DNA of 64,000 nucleotides. Origin: Phaeobacter italicus. Lineage in GTDB: Bacteria > Pseudomonadota > Alphaproteobacteria > Rhodobacterales > Rhodobacteraceae. Position numbers and translations under genes: made by a program. This document shows, in pieces, positions 16,229-24,226 of this stretch. The stretch is from contig NZ_CVRM01000011.1 of assembly GCF_001258055.1 (NCBI RefSeq), positions 310,001 through 374,000 on the forward strand. Direction: 5' to 3'. A model generated the notes under the pieces. That model was not told the DNA's origin, made no database searches, and saw only the letters and a list, made by a program, of their open reading frames with translations. Each line of letters starts with the position of its first letter. Position 1 is the stretch's first letter.

Positions 16229-16651
16229 ATGGCCGACAAGAAGCAACTTGCACGACAGTTCATCGAAGCGATCCCTCATGCGCGGGAGCTGGGGATGACC
16301 CTGACAGAGCTGGGAGATGGCTCGGCGCAGATCGTGATGCCTTATGATGAAAAGCTGATTGGTGATCCGGAAACGGGGGTCATTCACGGTGGGGCAGTCT
16401 CTGCCCTGATGGACACCTGCTGTGGTGCCGCGGTCATGTCACACCCCGCGGCCCCGGGGGGCACGGCAACCATCGACCTGCGGATCGACTACATGCGGGC
16501 GGCCACGCCGGGTCAGTCCATCGTAACTCGCGCGACCTGTCACCACATGACCCGCAACGTCGCCTTTGTGCGCGCTGTGGCGATGGATGACGATCAAGAC
16601 AACCCAGTTGCAACCGCCGTTGGCGCCTTTACCGTGGAGAGAAAGTTTTGA
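16229..16651 (+). CDS. PaaI-type hotdog thioesterase
   Basis: 140 residues from ATG 16229; an in-frame ATG at 16214 would add five residues and cannot be excluded. VIHGGAVSALMDTCCG (HGG at 53-55) is the active-site signature of the PaaI/4HBT hotdog family, which hydrolyses acyl-CoA thioesters. It overlaps the next gene (TTGA), so the two thioesterases are translated together. The location divergent to the beta-oxidation island suggests CoA recycling or removal of dead-end acyl-CoAs. Confidence 0.87.
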   Translation: MADKKQLARQFIEAIPHARELGMTLTELGDGSAQIVMPYDEKLIGDPETGVIHGGAVSALMDTCCGAAVMSHPAAPGGTATIDLRIDYMRAATPGQSIVTRATCHHMTRNVAFVRAVAMDDDQDNPVATAVGAFTVERKF

Positions 16652-17214
16652 GCCGTCCCCGTCCAGAACCCGTACAGGTGGTCAAGCAACGTCGCGATGC
16701 AGCTCTTGCCGCGCTTGTGGCCTCTGTCCCTTATGCTCGTTTCCTCAACATCACCTTTGATCGGCGCGGGGATGAGCTGACCGCGCAGCTGAACTTTGAT
16801 GAAAAACTGATCGGGAATCCGTTTTTGCCTGCGATCCACGGTGGCGTCACGGCCGCCTTTCTTGAGGTGACGGCCGTGATGACACTGACCTGGGCCAATC
16901 TGTGGGAACGGATCGAGAGCGGCAGTCTTGATGTCGATGAACTGGCGGCTGGAAAACTGCCGCGTCAGCCAAAGACCATCGACTTTACCGTGGATTACCT
17001 GCGGTCCGGCCTGCCGCGGGATGCCTATGCGCGCGCAACCGTTTCGCGGTCAGGACGGCGGTATGCCTCGGTGCATGTAGAGGCCTGGCAGGATCACAAG
17101 GACAAACTGTTTGCGCAGGCGACGGGGCATTTTCTGATGCCACAGGATGCGGCCAAGCAAAAAACCGCAGATCAGGATTTTGTGGCCCGCGAGGCGACGC
17201 CGCCCAAGGGGTAA
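16648..17214 (+). CDS. Second PaaI-type hotdog thioesterase
   Basis: 188 residues with a TTG start at 16648 overlapping the upstream stop; GGAGAG lies seven bases before it. AIHGGVTAAFLEVTAV carries the HGG motif with Glu in place of the Asp seen in its neighbour, and IDFTVDYLRSG is the conserved beta-strand region. The tandem may work as a hetero-oligomer or on different chain lengths. The C-terminal 30 residues are an extra hydrophilic tail. Confidence 0.83.
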   Translation: MSRPRPEPVQVVKQRRDAALAALVASVPYARFLNITFDRRGDELTAQLNFDEKLIGNPFLPAIHGGVTAAFLEVTAVMTLTWANLWERIESGSLDVDELAAGKLPRQPKTIDFTVDYLRSGLPRDAYARATVSRSGRRYASVHVEAWQDHKDKLFAQATGHFLMPQDAAKQKTADQDFVAREATPPKG

Positions 17215-17220
17215 CCAATC

Positions 17221-18552
17221 ATGTCAGACGCCAGCGCTACCGCGCCGCAGGAGATCAGCCACGCGCGCGTGCTGAAGATTGCGCTGCCCATTGTTCTTTC
17301 AAACGCAACCGTGCCCATTCTCGGGGCGGTGGACACGGGTGTTGTCGGGCAGATGGGAGAGGCGGCACCAATCGGCGCGGTTGGCATCGGGGCGGTGATC
17401 CTTGCCACGATCTACTGGATTTTTGGGTTTTTGCGGATGGGCACGACGGGCCTCGCGGCCCAGGCGCGGGGGGCAGGGGACTGGGGCGAGACCGGCGCGT
17501 TGCTGATGCGCGGCATCCTTCTGGCCTTTGCTGCGGGTGCGGTCTTCATCATCGCGCAGGCGGCTGTGTTCTGGGGGGCCTTTGCCCTTGCGCCTGCCAG
17601 CGCCGAGGTTGAGGGGCTTGCCAGAAGTTATCTGGAGATCCGGATCTGGGGCGCGCCCGCGACCATTGCGCTTTATGCGGTGACAGGTTGGCTGATTGCG
17701 GTGGAGCGGACCAGAGCGGTGTTCCTGCTGCAGGTCTGGATGAATGGTCTCAATATCGTGCTGGACCTGTGGTTTGTCCTCGGGCTCGGTTGGGGGGTCG
17801 AGGGCGTTGCCATAGCGACGCTGATGGCCGAATGGTCGGGGCTGGCACTGGGGCTTTGGTTCTGTCGCGATGCTTTTGCGGGCGATCAATGGCGTGATTG
17901 GGGGCGGGTGTTTGACCCTGCGCGCCTCAAGCGGATGATGCAGGTCAACGGGGACATCATGGTGCGCTCGGTTTTGCTGACCGGGTCATTCACCACGTTT
18001 CTGTTTATCGGAGCCGATCTGGGAGACGTCACGCTGGCGGCCAATCAGGTTTTGCTGCAGTTCGTCGAAATCACGGCCTTTGCGATGGATGGCTTTGCCT
18101 TCACGGCGGAGGCGATGGTGGGCAGCGCTGTTGGTGCGCGCTCACGCAGCCACATGCGTCAGGCCGCAATCCTGACCAGCCAGTGGGGCGTCGCGACAGC
18201 GGTCTTGCTGGGGTTGGTGTTCTGGATTGGTGGCGGCTGGTTGATTGATCTGATGTCGACATCACCCGAGGTGCGCGCGGCAGGGCGGGACTATTTGCTC
18301 TGGGCGGCTGCACTGCCGTTGTTGAGCGTCGCAAGCTATATGTTCGATGGGATCTTCATCGGTGCGACCTGGACCCGCGACATGCGCATCGCGATGATCC
18401 AGTCCGTTGCCTTGTACGTCGGAGCGCTGGTGATCCTGGTGCCGCTGATGGGCAATCACGGGCTTTGGGCGGCATTGGTGGTGTTGAACCTCGCACGCGG
18501 CGCAACGCTTGGGCTGCGTTATCCCCGTCTTGAGGCGCAGATCGACCGCTGA
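17221..18552 (+). CDS. MATE-family multidrug/cation efflux transporter (DinF-like)
   Basis: 443 residues with about 12 hydrophobic segments, the usual size for MATE transporters, which export organic cations or drugs against Na+ or H+. The N-terminal VLKIALPIVLSNATVPILGA and the VDTGVVGQMGEAAPIGAV motif are typical of the DinF branch, and the repeated half begins near MMQVNGDIMVRSVLL. It starts six bases after the thioesterase stop and is likely in the same transcript. The substrate is unknown. Confidence 0.9.
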   Translation: MSDASATAPQEISHARVLKIALPIVLSNATVPILGAVDTGVVGQMGEAAPIGAVGIGAVILATIYWIFGFLRMGTTGLAAQARGAGDWGETGALLMRGILLAFAAGAVFIIAQAAVFWGAFALAPASAEVEGLARSYLEIRIWGAPATIALYAVTGWLIAVERTRAVFLLQVWMNGLNIVLDLWFVLGLGWGVEGVAIATLMAEWSGLALGLWFCRDAFAGDQWRDWGRVFDPARLKRMMQVNGDIMVRSVLLTGSFTTFLFIGADLGDVTLAANQVLLQFVEITAFAMDGFAFTAEAMVGSAVGARSRSHMRQAAILTSQWGVATAVLLGLVFWIGGGWLIDLMSTSPEVRAAGRDYLLWAAALPLLSVASYMFDGIFIGATWTRDMRIAMIQSVALYVGALVILVPLMGNHGLWAALVVLNLARGATLGLRYPRLEAQIDR

Positions 18553-18562
18553 GCCGGAGGCG

Positions 18563-18904
18563 TCAAAGCAGGGTTTTGATTGCCTCAGTCGGGCGCCCAA
18601 TCGCGGCGGCATCATGGGTGATGGCGATAGGGCGTTCGATCAGGATCGGATGGGCAGCCATCGCCGCAACCAGCGCGGCGTCATCGTCCGTCTTGGTCAA
18701 ACCAAGCTCTTTGAACGTCTTTTCGCCTGTGCGCATCATGTCGATTGCACGCAGACCCAGTTTGGCCTGAACCTCGCGCAGCTCTTCCTCGTTTGGAATG
18801 TCCTTGAGATAAAGGCGCACTTGGACCTGCGCGCCGCAGTCTTCAAGCAGGGCGAGGCCCGCGCGAGATTTGGAACAACGCGGATTGTGCCAGTAGGTGA
18901 TCAA
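18563..18904 (-). CDS. arsC: ArsC/YfgD-family thioredoxin-fold reductase
   Basis: 113 residues. HNPRCSKSR places the catalytic cysteine at position 10, and IERPI plus IGRPTEAI follow the YfgD pattern. The fold is that of glutaredoxin-coupled arsenate reductases; no other ars genes are nearby, so arsenate reduction is annotation by family only. Its ATG overlaps the pyrD stop by four bases (ATGA), so it is translated from the pyrD mRNA. Confidence 0.85.
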   Translation of the reverse strand: MITYWHNPRCSKSRAGLALLEDCGAQVQVRLYLKDIPNEEELREVQAKLGLRAIDMMRTGEKTFKELGLTKTDDDAALVAAMAAHPILIERPIAITHDAAAIGRPTEAIKTLL

Positions 18905-19959
18905 AGCCAGTCTCCTCGTTTGCTGCCAACAGCCTGCGCCACATTGCCGAAACCATCCCTTGCCAGCAGGGCGTCGAGCCCCCTTGCGATTTCACCAGCC
19001 AGTGACAGGCCGCCATAGACCATTGCCGTGTAGAACTGGACAGCAGAGGCACCCGCGCAGATCTTTGCATAGGCTTGCTCGGCATTGGAGATCCCGCCAA
19101 CCCCAATCAGCGGAACGCGCCCATCCAGCAGCTCAGACAGCTGAGCCAGAACGCGGGTGGATTTTTCAAACAGCGGCGCCCCAGAGAGCCCGCCTGCTTC
19201 GTCCCTGTGTGCGCTTTGCAGACCGTCGCGGGCGAGGGTAGTATTGGTGGCGATCACAGCATCAATGCCGCATTCAACCGCAACTTCGGCAATATCTTCG
19301 ATCCCTGCACGGTCGAGATCCGGTGCAATCTTGAGGAACACGGGGACGCGGGTCGCCATCTCTTCACGAGTGGCGATGACACCGTTGAGCAAAGCAGACA
19401 ACGCCGCCTTGCCCTGAAGATCGCGCAGTTTCTCAGTGTTGGGGGAAGAGACATTCACCGTCGCAAAATCCAGATGCGCGCCGCAATGTGCGAGGACCTT
19501 GGCGAAATCCGCTGAGCGGTCTTCGCTGTCTTTGTTGGCACCAAGGTTGAGACCGATCACAGCGTCCTTGGGGCGGTTTGCCAGACGTGACGCGATGATC
19601 TCCATTCCTTCGTTGTTAAAGCCAAAGCGATTGATCGCGGCCTTGTCTTCGCTCAGGCGGAACAACCGGGGCTTGGGGTTGCCGGGCTGTGGGCGGGGCG
19701 TTGCGGCGCCGACCTCGATAAACCCGAATCCAGCGCGGCTCAGCGGCGCGAGCGCCTCGGCGTTCTTGTCAAAACCTGCAGCCAGACCCACAGGGTTGGG
19801 AAGGGCGATGCCTGCAACCTGGGTTGCGAGCCGAGCAGAGGTCACCGGGCCGGGTGTGGGTGCCAGCCCCATCTTCAGGGCCTTGATCGACAGGCCATGG
19901 GCGGTTTCGGGATCAAATCGGTGCAGGGCGCCAAGCCCAAGACGTTCAATCAGGCTCAC
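18901..19959 (-). CDS. pyrD: Dihydroorotate dehydrogenase (quinone), class 2
   Basis: 352 residues; oxidises dihydroorotate to orotate with quinone as acceptor at the inner membrane in pyrimidine synthesis. [29 protein letters not shown] (with the class-2 catalytic Ser region), [17 protein letters not shown] and [14 protein letters not shown] are all present. The GTG start at 19959 overlaps the DUF952 stop (GTGA) and has GGAGG upstream. Confidence 0.96.
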   Translation of the reverse strand: MSLIERLGLGALHRFDPETAHGLSIKALKMGLAPTPGPVTSARLATQVAGIALPNPVGLAAGFDKNAEALAPLSRAGFGFIEVGAATPRPQPGNPKPRLFRLSEDKAAINRFGFNNEGMEIIASRLANRPKDAVIGLNLGANKDSEDRSADFAKVLAHCGAHLDFATVNVSSPNTEKLRDLQGKAALSALLNGVIATREEMATRVPVFLKIAPDLDRAGIEDIAEVAVECGIDAVIATNTTLARDGLQSAHRDEAGGLSGAPLFEKSTRVLAQLSELLDGRVPLIGVGGISNAEQAYAKICAGASAVQFYTAMVYGGLSLAGEIARGLDALLARDGFGNVAQAVGSKRGDWL

Positions 19960-20294
19960 GCCATATCCTCCGGGAACTGGTGAACCCCATCAACGAGCGG
20001 CAGAGGGGTCGCCCAAGCCACATCCTGCATGGTCATGCTGCGATAGAGATGGGGAAATTCGGCGCCGCCGCGTGACACTTCCCATCGCAGATCATCACCA
20101 AGGGGTTTGGTTTCGACCGCGATCAACCAGAGGCCTTCTGCACCGGCGAAATGCTTGGCTGCCGTTTCGGCGGCCTGCGTTGCGGTTGAGAAATGAATAT
20201 AGCCATCGCTCAGGTCGATCGGTGCGCCAAGGGTCTCGCCCTCTGCCTGAAGGTGGTCCCATTCGTCGGAGCGGAAAATCTTGTAGATCAGCAT
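19956..20294 (-). CDS. DUF952-domain protein
   Basis: 112 residues from ATG 20294 ([15 protein letters not shown]); an upstream ATG at 20318 is also possible. [25 protein letters not shown] in two blocks and FPHLYRSM are the DUF952 signature. The fold is reported to resemble ADP-ribosyltransferases or glutathione-related folds, but no function is established. It is the first gene of a DUF952-pyrD-arsC operon with four-base overlaps. Confidence 0.83.
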   Translation of the reverse strand: MLIYKIFRSDEWDHLQAEGETLGAPIDLSDGYIHFSTATQAAETAAKHFAGAEGLWLIAVETKPLGDDLRWEVSRGGAEFPHLYRSMTMQDVAWATPLPLVDGVHQFPEDMA

Positions 20295-20450
20295 GGCGGG
20301 GTGATGCCCTGCTGCCATGCCTTAATCAAGGGCGAATATCGCACAGGCTGACGCAAAGACAAAGGCGAGCGGCATTTTTTCCCCTTTGACTGTGGTGCGA
20401 TTTGCTATCACCATTTGGACAATACAAAAACAAGAGGGGAGTCTCTTCCG

Positions 20451-22028
20451 ATGTTCACACGTCTTTTGACGTCTGTTGCCGCGCTTGGCCTGACAGCCGG
20501 TGTCGCGGCAGCGGAATACCAGCTGACCATTCTTCACACCAACGATTTCCATTCCCGCTTTGAGCCGATCAGCAAATATGACAGCGGCTGCCGCGAGGGC
20601 GACAATGCCGAGGGCAAGTGCTTTGGCGGCTCCGCCCGTCTGGTGACCGCCCTTGCCGAGGCACGTGCCCGCAGCAACAACAGCATCCTCGTAGATGGTG
20701 GCGACCAGTTCCAGGGCTCGCTTTATTACACCTACTACAAGGGCAAGGTCGCAGCCGAGATGATGAACAAGCTCGGCTATGACGGCATGACAGTCGGCAA
20801 CCATGAATTCGACGATGGTCCCGAAGTGTTGCGTGGGTTCATGGATTCGGTCGAATTTCCGGTCCTGATGTCCAACGCCGATGTCAGCGCCGAGCCCGCG
20901 CTTGCGGATGTTCTGAAAAAATCCATCGTCATCGAACGTGGTGGTGAGAAGATCGGTCTGATCGGCCTGACGCCTGAAGACACCCCCGATCTGGCCAGCC
21001 CCGGCAAGAATATCACCTTCACCAACCCGGTTGATGCGGTTCAGGGCGAAGTCGACAAGCTGACCGCCGAAGGCGTGAACAAGATCATCGTCCTCAGCCA
21101 CTCCGGCTATGCCGTTGACCAGAAGGTTGCTGCCAACACCACCGGTGTCGATGTGATCGTCGGTGGCCACAGCAACACCTATCTGTCCAACGTCTCGGAT
21201 AAGGCTGCGGGCCCATACCCGACCATGGTCAATGATGTCGCGATCGTTCAGGCCTATGCTTACGGTAAATTTCTGGGCGAGCTGAACGTGACCTTTGACG
21301 ACGAAGGCAACGTGATCGAAGCCAAGGGCGAGCCGCTCATCATGGATGGCAACGTGGCAGAAGATGCCGAAACCGTTGCCCGCATCGCAGAGCTGGCAAA
21401 GCCGCTTGATGAAATCCGCACCAAGGTGGTTGCAGAGGCCTCCGCTGCTGTGGAAGGCGATCGCAGCATCTGCCGCGTGCAGGAATGCGAAATGGGCAAT
21501 CTCGTTGCGGACGCCATGCTGGACCGCGTGAAGGATCAGGGCGTGAGCATCGCGATCGCGAACTCTGGTGGTATTCGTGCGAGCCTGGAGCCCGGCGAAG
21601 TGACCATGGGCGAAGTCCTGACCATCCTGCCGTTCCAGAACACCCTGTCGACCTTTGAAATTTCAGGCGAAGGTGTTGTGGCTGCGCTGGAAAATGGCGT
21701 GAGCCAGGTCGAAGAGGTCAAAGGCCGCTTCCCGCAGGTGGCGGGTCTGAAGTTCACCTGGGATCCCTCTGTCGCGCCGAATGAGGGCCGCGTACAGGAG
21801 GTCATGGTTGCAGAGGGTGACGGCTATGTCGCGATTGACCCGGCCAAGACCTATGTGGTCGTGACCAACAACTACGTCCGCAATGGCGGTGACGGCTACA
21901 AGGTGTTCGCAGGCGACGACAAGAACGCCTACGACTTTGGCCCGGATCTGGCGGATGTGCTGGCCGAATACCTGGCAGAGCAGGGCCCCTATACGCCCTA
22001 CACCGATGGCCGTATCAGCCAGAAGTGA
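20451..22028 (+). CDS. Periplasmic 5'-nucleotidase / metallophosphatase
   Basis: 525 residues. A signal peptide (LLTSVAALGLTAGVAAAE) leads to a binuclear metallophosphatase domain: ILHTNDFHSRFEP, LVDGGDQFQGS, TVGNHEFDDG, VLSHSGYAVD and GGHSNTY supply the metal ligands. The C-terminal nucleotidase domain (IANSGGIRASLEPGEVT, TNNYVRNGGDGY) binds the nucleotide. It hydrolyses nucleotides outside the cytoplasm for phosphate or nucleoside uptake. The start at ATG 20451 is behind AGAGGGGAG. It is related to SoxB at 50.3 kb by fold, but lacks the Sox context. Confidence 0.92.
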   Translation: MFTRLLTSVAALGLTAGVAAAEYQLTILHTNDFHSRFEPISKYDSGCREGDNAEGKCFGGSARLVTALAEARARSNNSILVDGGDQFQGSLYYTYYKGKVAAEMMNKLGYDGMTVGNHEFDDGPEVLRGFMDSVEFPVLMSNADVSAEPALADVLKKSIVIERGGEKIGLIGLTPEDTPDLASPGKNITFTNPVDAVQGEVDKLTAEGVNKIIVLSHSGYAVDQKVAANTTGVDVIVGGHSNTYLSNVSDKAAGPYPTMVNDVAIVQAYAYGKFLGELNVTFDDEGNVIEAKGEPLIMDGNVAEDAETVARIAELAKPLDEIRTKVVAEASAAVEGDRSICRVQECEMGNLVADAMLDRVKDQGVSIAIANSGGIRASLEPGEVTMGEVLTILPFQNTLSTFEISGEGVVAALENGVSQVEEVKGRFPQVAGLKFTWDPSVAPNEGRVQEVMVAEGDGYVAIDPAKTYVVVTNNYVRNGGDGYKVFAGDDKNAYDFGPDLADVLAEYLAEQGPYTPYTDGRISQK

Positions 22029-22062
22029 TCTAGCCCGGCTGATTGGCTGAGCAGACTAATCC

Positions 22063-22098
22063 AGACCGCGCCGGATCTTCGGCGCGGTCTTTGTTTTT
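22063..22098 (+). terminator. Terminator of the 5'-nucleotidase gene
   Basis: Perfect 11-bp stem AGACCGCGCCG / CGGCGCGGTCT around GATCTT, followed by a T-rich run. Confidence 0.92.
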
Positions 22099-22124
22099 CC
22101 AGCTGGCTGGGGCATAGTCGGCCT

Positions 22125-22433
22125 ATGGACCATCCGCTGCTTGACCTCATCAACGCCCGCATCGAAAAGGCCGAGGCCGAAGGCGCCTTTGACAATCTGG
22201 CTGGGGCTGGAAAGCCTTTGCCAAAGGTCGACGACCCCGAAAACGAGCTGGTCAATCGGCTCGTGCGGGAAAGCGGAGGCGTGCCGGAATTTGTCAGCCT
22301 GTCGCGCACGATTACTGAACTGCGCCAGCAGCTCGCCGAGACTGGCGACCGGACCGAACGGCGGCAAATCATGAAAGAAATGTCGATGCTGGAAGCGCGC
22401 ATTGATCTCGCGCGCAAGGCCTACGCCAAATAG
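22125..22433 (+). CDS. DUF1992-domain protein
   Basis: 102 residues, cytoplasmic, helical. ARIEKAEAEGAFDNLAGAGKP followed by LP is the DUF1992 signature found in short DnaJ-related proteins and in YhdN-like proteins. The function is unknown. It stands alone between the 5'-nucleotidase terminator and the convergent MarR gene. Confidence 0.82.
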   Translation: MDHPLLDLINARIEKAEAEGAFDNLAGAGKPLPKVDDPENELVNRLVRESGGVPEFVSLSRTITELRQQLAETGDRTERRQIMKEMSMLEARIDLARKAYAK

Positions 22434-22506
22434 GGTGTGGGGTCAGCGATATGGCTCAGCGGCATAGTGCAGTTGGCGGCTGATCATTCCCCGGTCTTGT
22501 GGCCGC

Positions 22507-22977
22507 TCAGACGGGCTGTGCGGCGCTCTGCTCCATATCCTCGATGTCGCGCGTGGCCTTGGCCAGCAGACGGGTCATCTGGTCCTGCTCTTCCGTGCTC
22601 AGCCCTGCGAGGATTTTGGGCTGCAATGCGGCGGCAACGGGTATGGCCTGCGCAAGCAGCGTTTCGCCTGCGCGTGACAGGGCCACAAGACGCGCGCGCC
22701 GGTCCGACGGTGAAACCGTACGCAACACCAATCCCTTCAGCTCAAGCCGGTCGATCACTTTGCCAAGCGTGGCGCGGTCATAGGCGATACGGGCCGCAAT
22801 CGTGGCCTGGTCCACGCCCGGTTCGCGGGCGATGGCATCCATCGCCGAAAACTGGACCGGCGTCAGATCAATATTGTGGCGCGCCATATGTTCTGCAAAC
22901 AGCGCCACGGAAATCTGGTGCAACCGCCGGATCAGATGACCGGGGAATTGCATTGTATCAACATCACGTTCAGACAT
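22507..22977 (-). CDS. MarR-family transcriptional regulator
   Basis: 156 residues. The winged helix-turn-helix is in the middle (FSAMDAIAREPGVDQATIAARIAYDRATLGKVIDRLEL in adjacent blocks) with the wing LRTVSPSDRRARLVALS. The ligand and targets are unknown. It is divergent from mnmH; the 165-bp gap contains ATAGC-N9-GCTAT (around 23042-23060), a candidate operator that could cover both promoters. Confidence 0.88.
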   Translation of the reverse strand: MSERDVDTMQFPGHLIRRLHQISVALFAEHMARHNIDLTPVQFSAMDAIAREPGVDQATIAARIAYDRATLGKVIDRLELKGLVLRTVSPSDRRARLVALSRAGETLLAQAIPVAAALQPKILAGLSTEEQDQMTRLLAKATRDIEDMEQSAAQPV

Positions 22978-23142
22978 TATTCTGCCTCCCTACTGGTGCA
23001 GGAACCGATGAGCGCCCGAATGGCAAACCCACAAGCTGAAATAGCCTTTAAAGTGCTATCAATTTTCAATCCATAATAAATTGTGCGGCAATCAAAGGAA
23101 ATGCAGCTTTCGCTTGGTCTTGGCGCGCTGTAGATCAGTGGC

Positions 23143-24195
23143 ATGGCCATTTGTTTCTCATCGCTATCCGAAATATACGCGCAGCGATACGATTGTATTA
23201 TTGACGTGCGGAGTCCCGCCGAGTTCGCAGAGGATCATCTGCCTGGCGCCATCAATTTGCCTGTTCTCGATAATGAGGAACGGGCCAAGGTTGGGACGAT
23301 CTACGTTCAGGAAAGCCCGTTTCTGGCGCGCAAGATCGGTGCGGCGATGGTATTTCGCAATGCAGCGAATCATGTCGAACAACAGCTGAGCCACCATGAG
23401 GGCTCTTGGCGACCGCTCGTCTATTGCTGGCGCGGTGGCCAGCGATCGGGCAGTTTTACCTGGCTTCTTCAGCAGATCGGATGGCGGGCCGATGTGGTGC
23501 AGGGCGGTTATCAAAGCTACCGCCGTTTGGTACATGATTTTCTCTACAACGGAGAAATTCCGCACCGGCTGGTCGCCCTTGATGGTTATACTGGAACTGC
23601 AAAAACGGATATCTTGCAGAGGGTTGAAGCCCTCGGCGGTCAGGTTCTGGATCTTGAGGGGATGGCCCATCACCGCGGGTCTCTGCTGGGTGATTACCCG
23701 ACGCCACAGCCCAGCCAGAAGGCGTTTGAATCCCGGGTTGCGGGAAAGTTGGCGGCCATGGACCCCACCAAGCCGGTGTTGGTAGAGGCCGAATCCAGCA
23801 AGATCGGCAGTCGCATCATTCCCCCAACTGTCTGGACTGCTATGAAGCAGGCACCGCGGATTGAATTGCGGGCGCCGGTCTCGGCGCGTTGCCGGTATCT
23901 GCAGGCGGGCTACGACGATATTCTGTCTAACGGCGAAATGTTGCGCACGCGCTTGGATGGTTTGCGGGCTCATCGCTCGAACGCGGTGGTCGACGGCTGG
24001 CTGGAGCTGATCGCAGCCGGTGACAAGGCAGGCTTAACCGAGGCGTTGATGATTCAGCATTACGATCCGGCCTACGAAACCGCCCGCAAAGCGATTGGCG
24101 CAGAAGTGCGGATGACGCTGGAAACGCCGGATTTGCAGCCGGAAGACCTGGATCGAATTGCCGCAGATCTGCTGCGCGAACTGGACAAGTTTTAG
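23143..24195 (+). CDS. mnmH: tRNA 2-selenouridine synthase (MnmH/SelU)
   Basis: 350 residues; replaces sulfur by selenium at the 2-thiouridine of wobble U34 in some tRNAs, using selenophosphate. The N-terminal rhodanese domain has catalytic Cys95 in YCWRGGQRSGS. The C-terminal P-loop domain reads GYTGTAKT (148-155), with Ala at the usual Gly before Lys. It converges with selD, which supplies selenophosphate, with only 31 bp between the ends. No selA or selB is seen nearby, so selenouridine rather than selenocysteine is the local role (inference). Confidence 0.93.
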   Translation: MAICFSSLSEIYAQRYDCIIDVRSPAEFAEDHLPGAINLPVLDNEERAKVGTIYVQESPFLARKIGAAMVFRNAANHVEQQLSHHEGSWRPLVYCWRGGQRSGSFTWLLQQIGWRADVVQGGYQSYRRLVHDFLYNGEIPHRLVALDGYTGTAKTDILQRVEALGGQVLDLEGMAHHRGSLLGDYPTPQPSQKAFESRVAGKLAAMDPTKPVLVEAESSKIGSRIIPPTVWTAMKQAPRIELRAPVSARCRYLQAGYDDILSNGEMLRTRLDGLRAHRSNAVVDGWLELIAAGDKAGLTEALMIQHYDPAYETARKAIGAEVRMTLETPDLQPEDLDRIAADLLRELDKF

Positions 24196-24226
24196 GCCGA
24201 GATACCCCCGGAAACCCGCCAGAACA

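Noticed and set aside
23042-23060. ATAGC-N9-GCTAT as a firm MarR operator
   Set aside because: Only five-base arms, and the inner TTTAAA is off-centre; too weak to list as a feature without conservation data.
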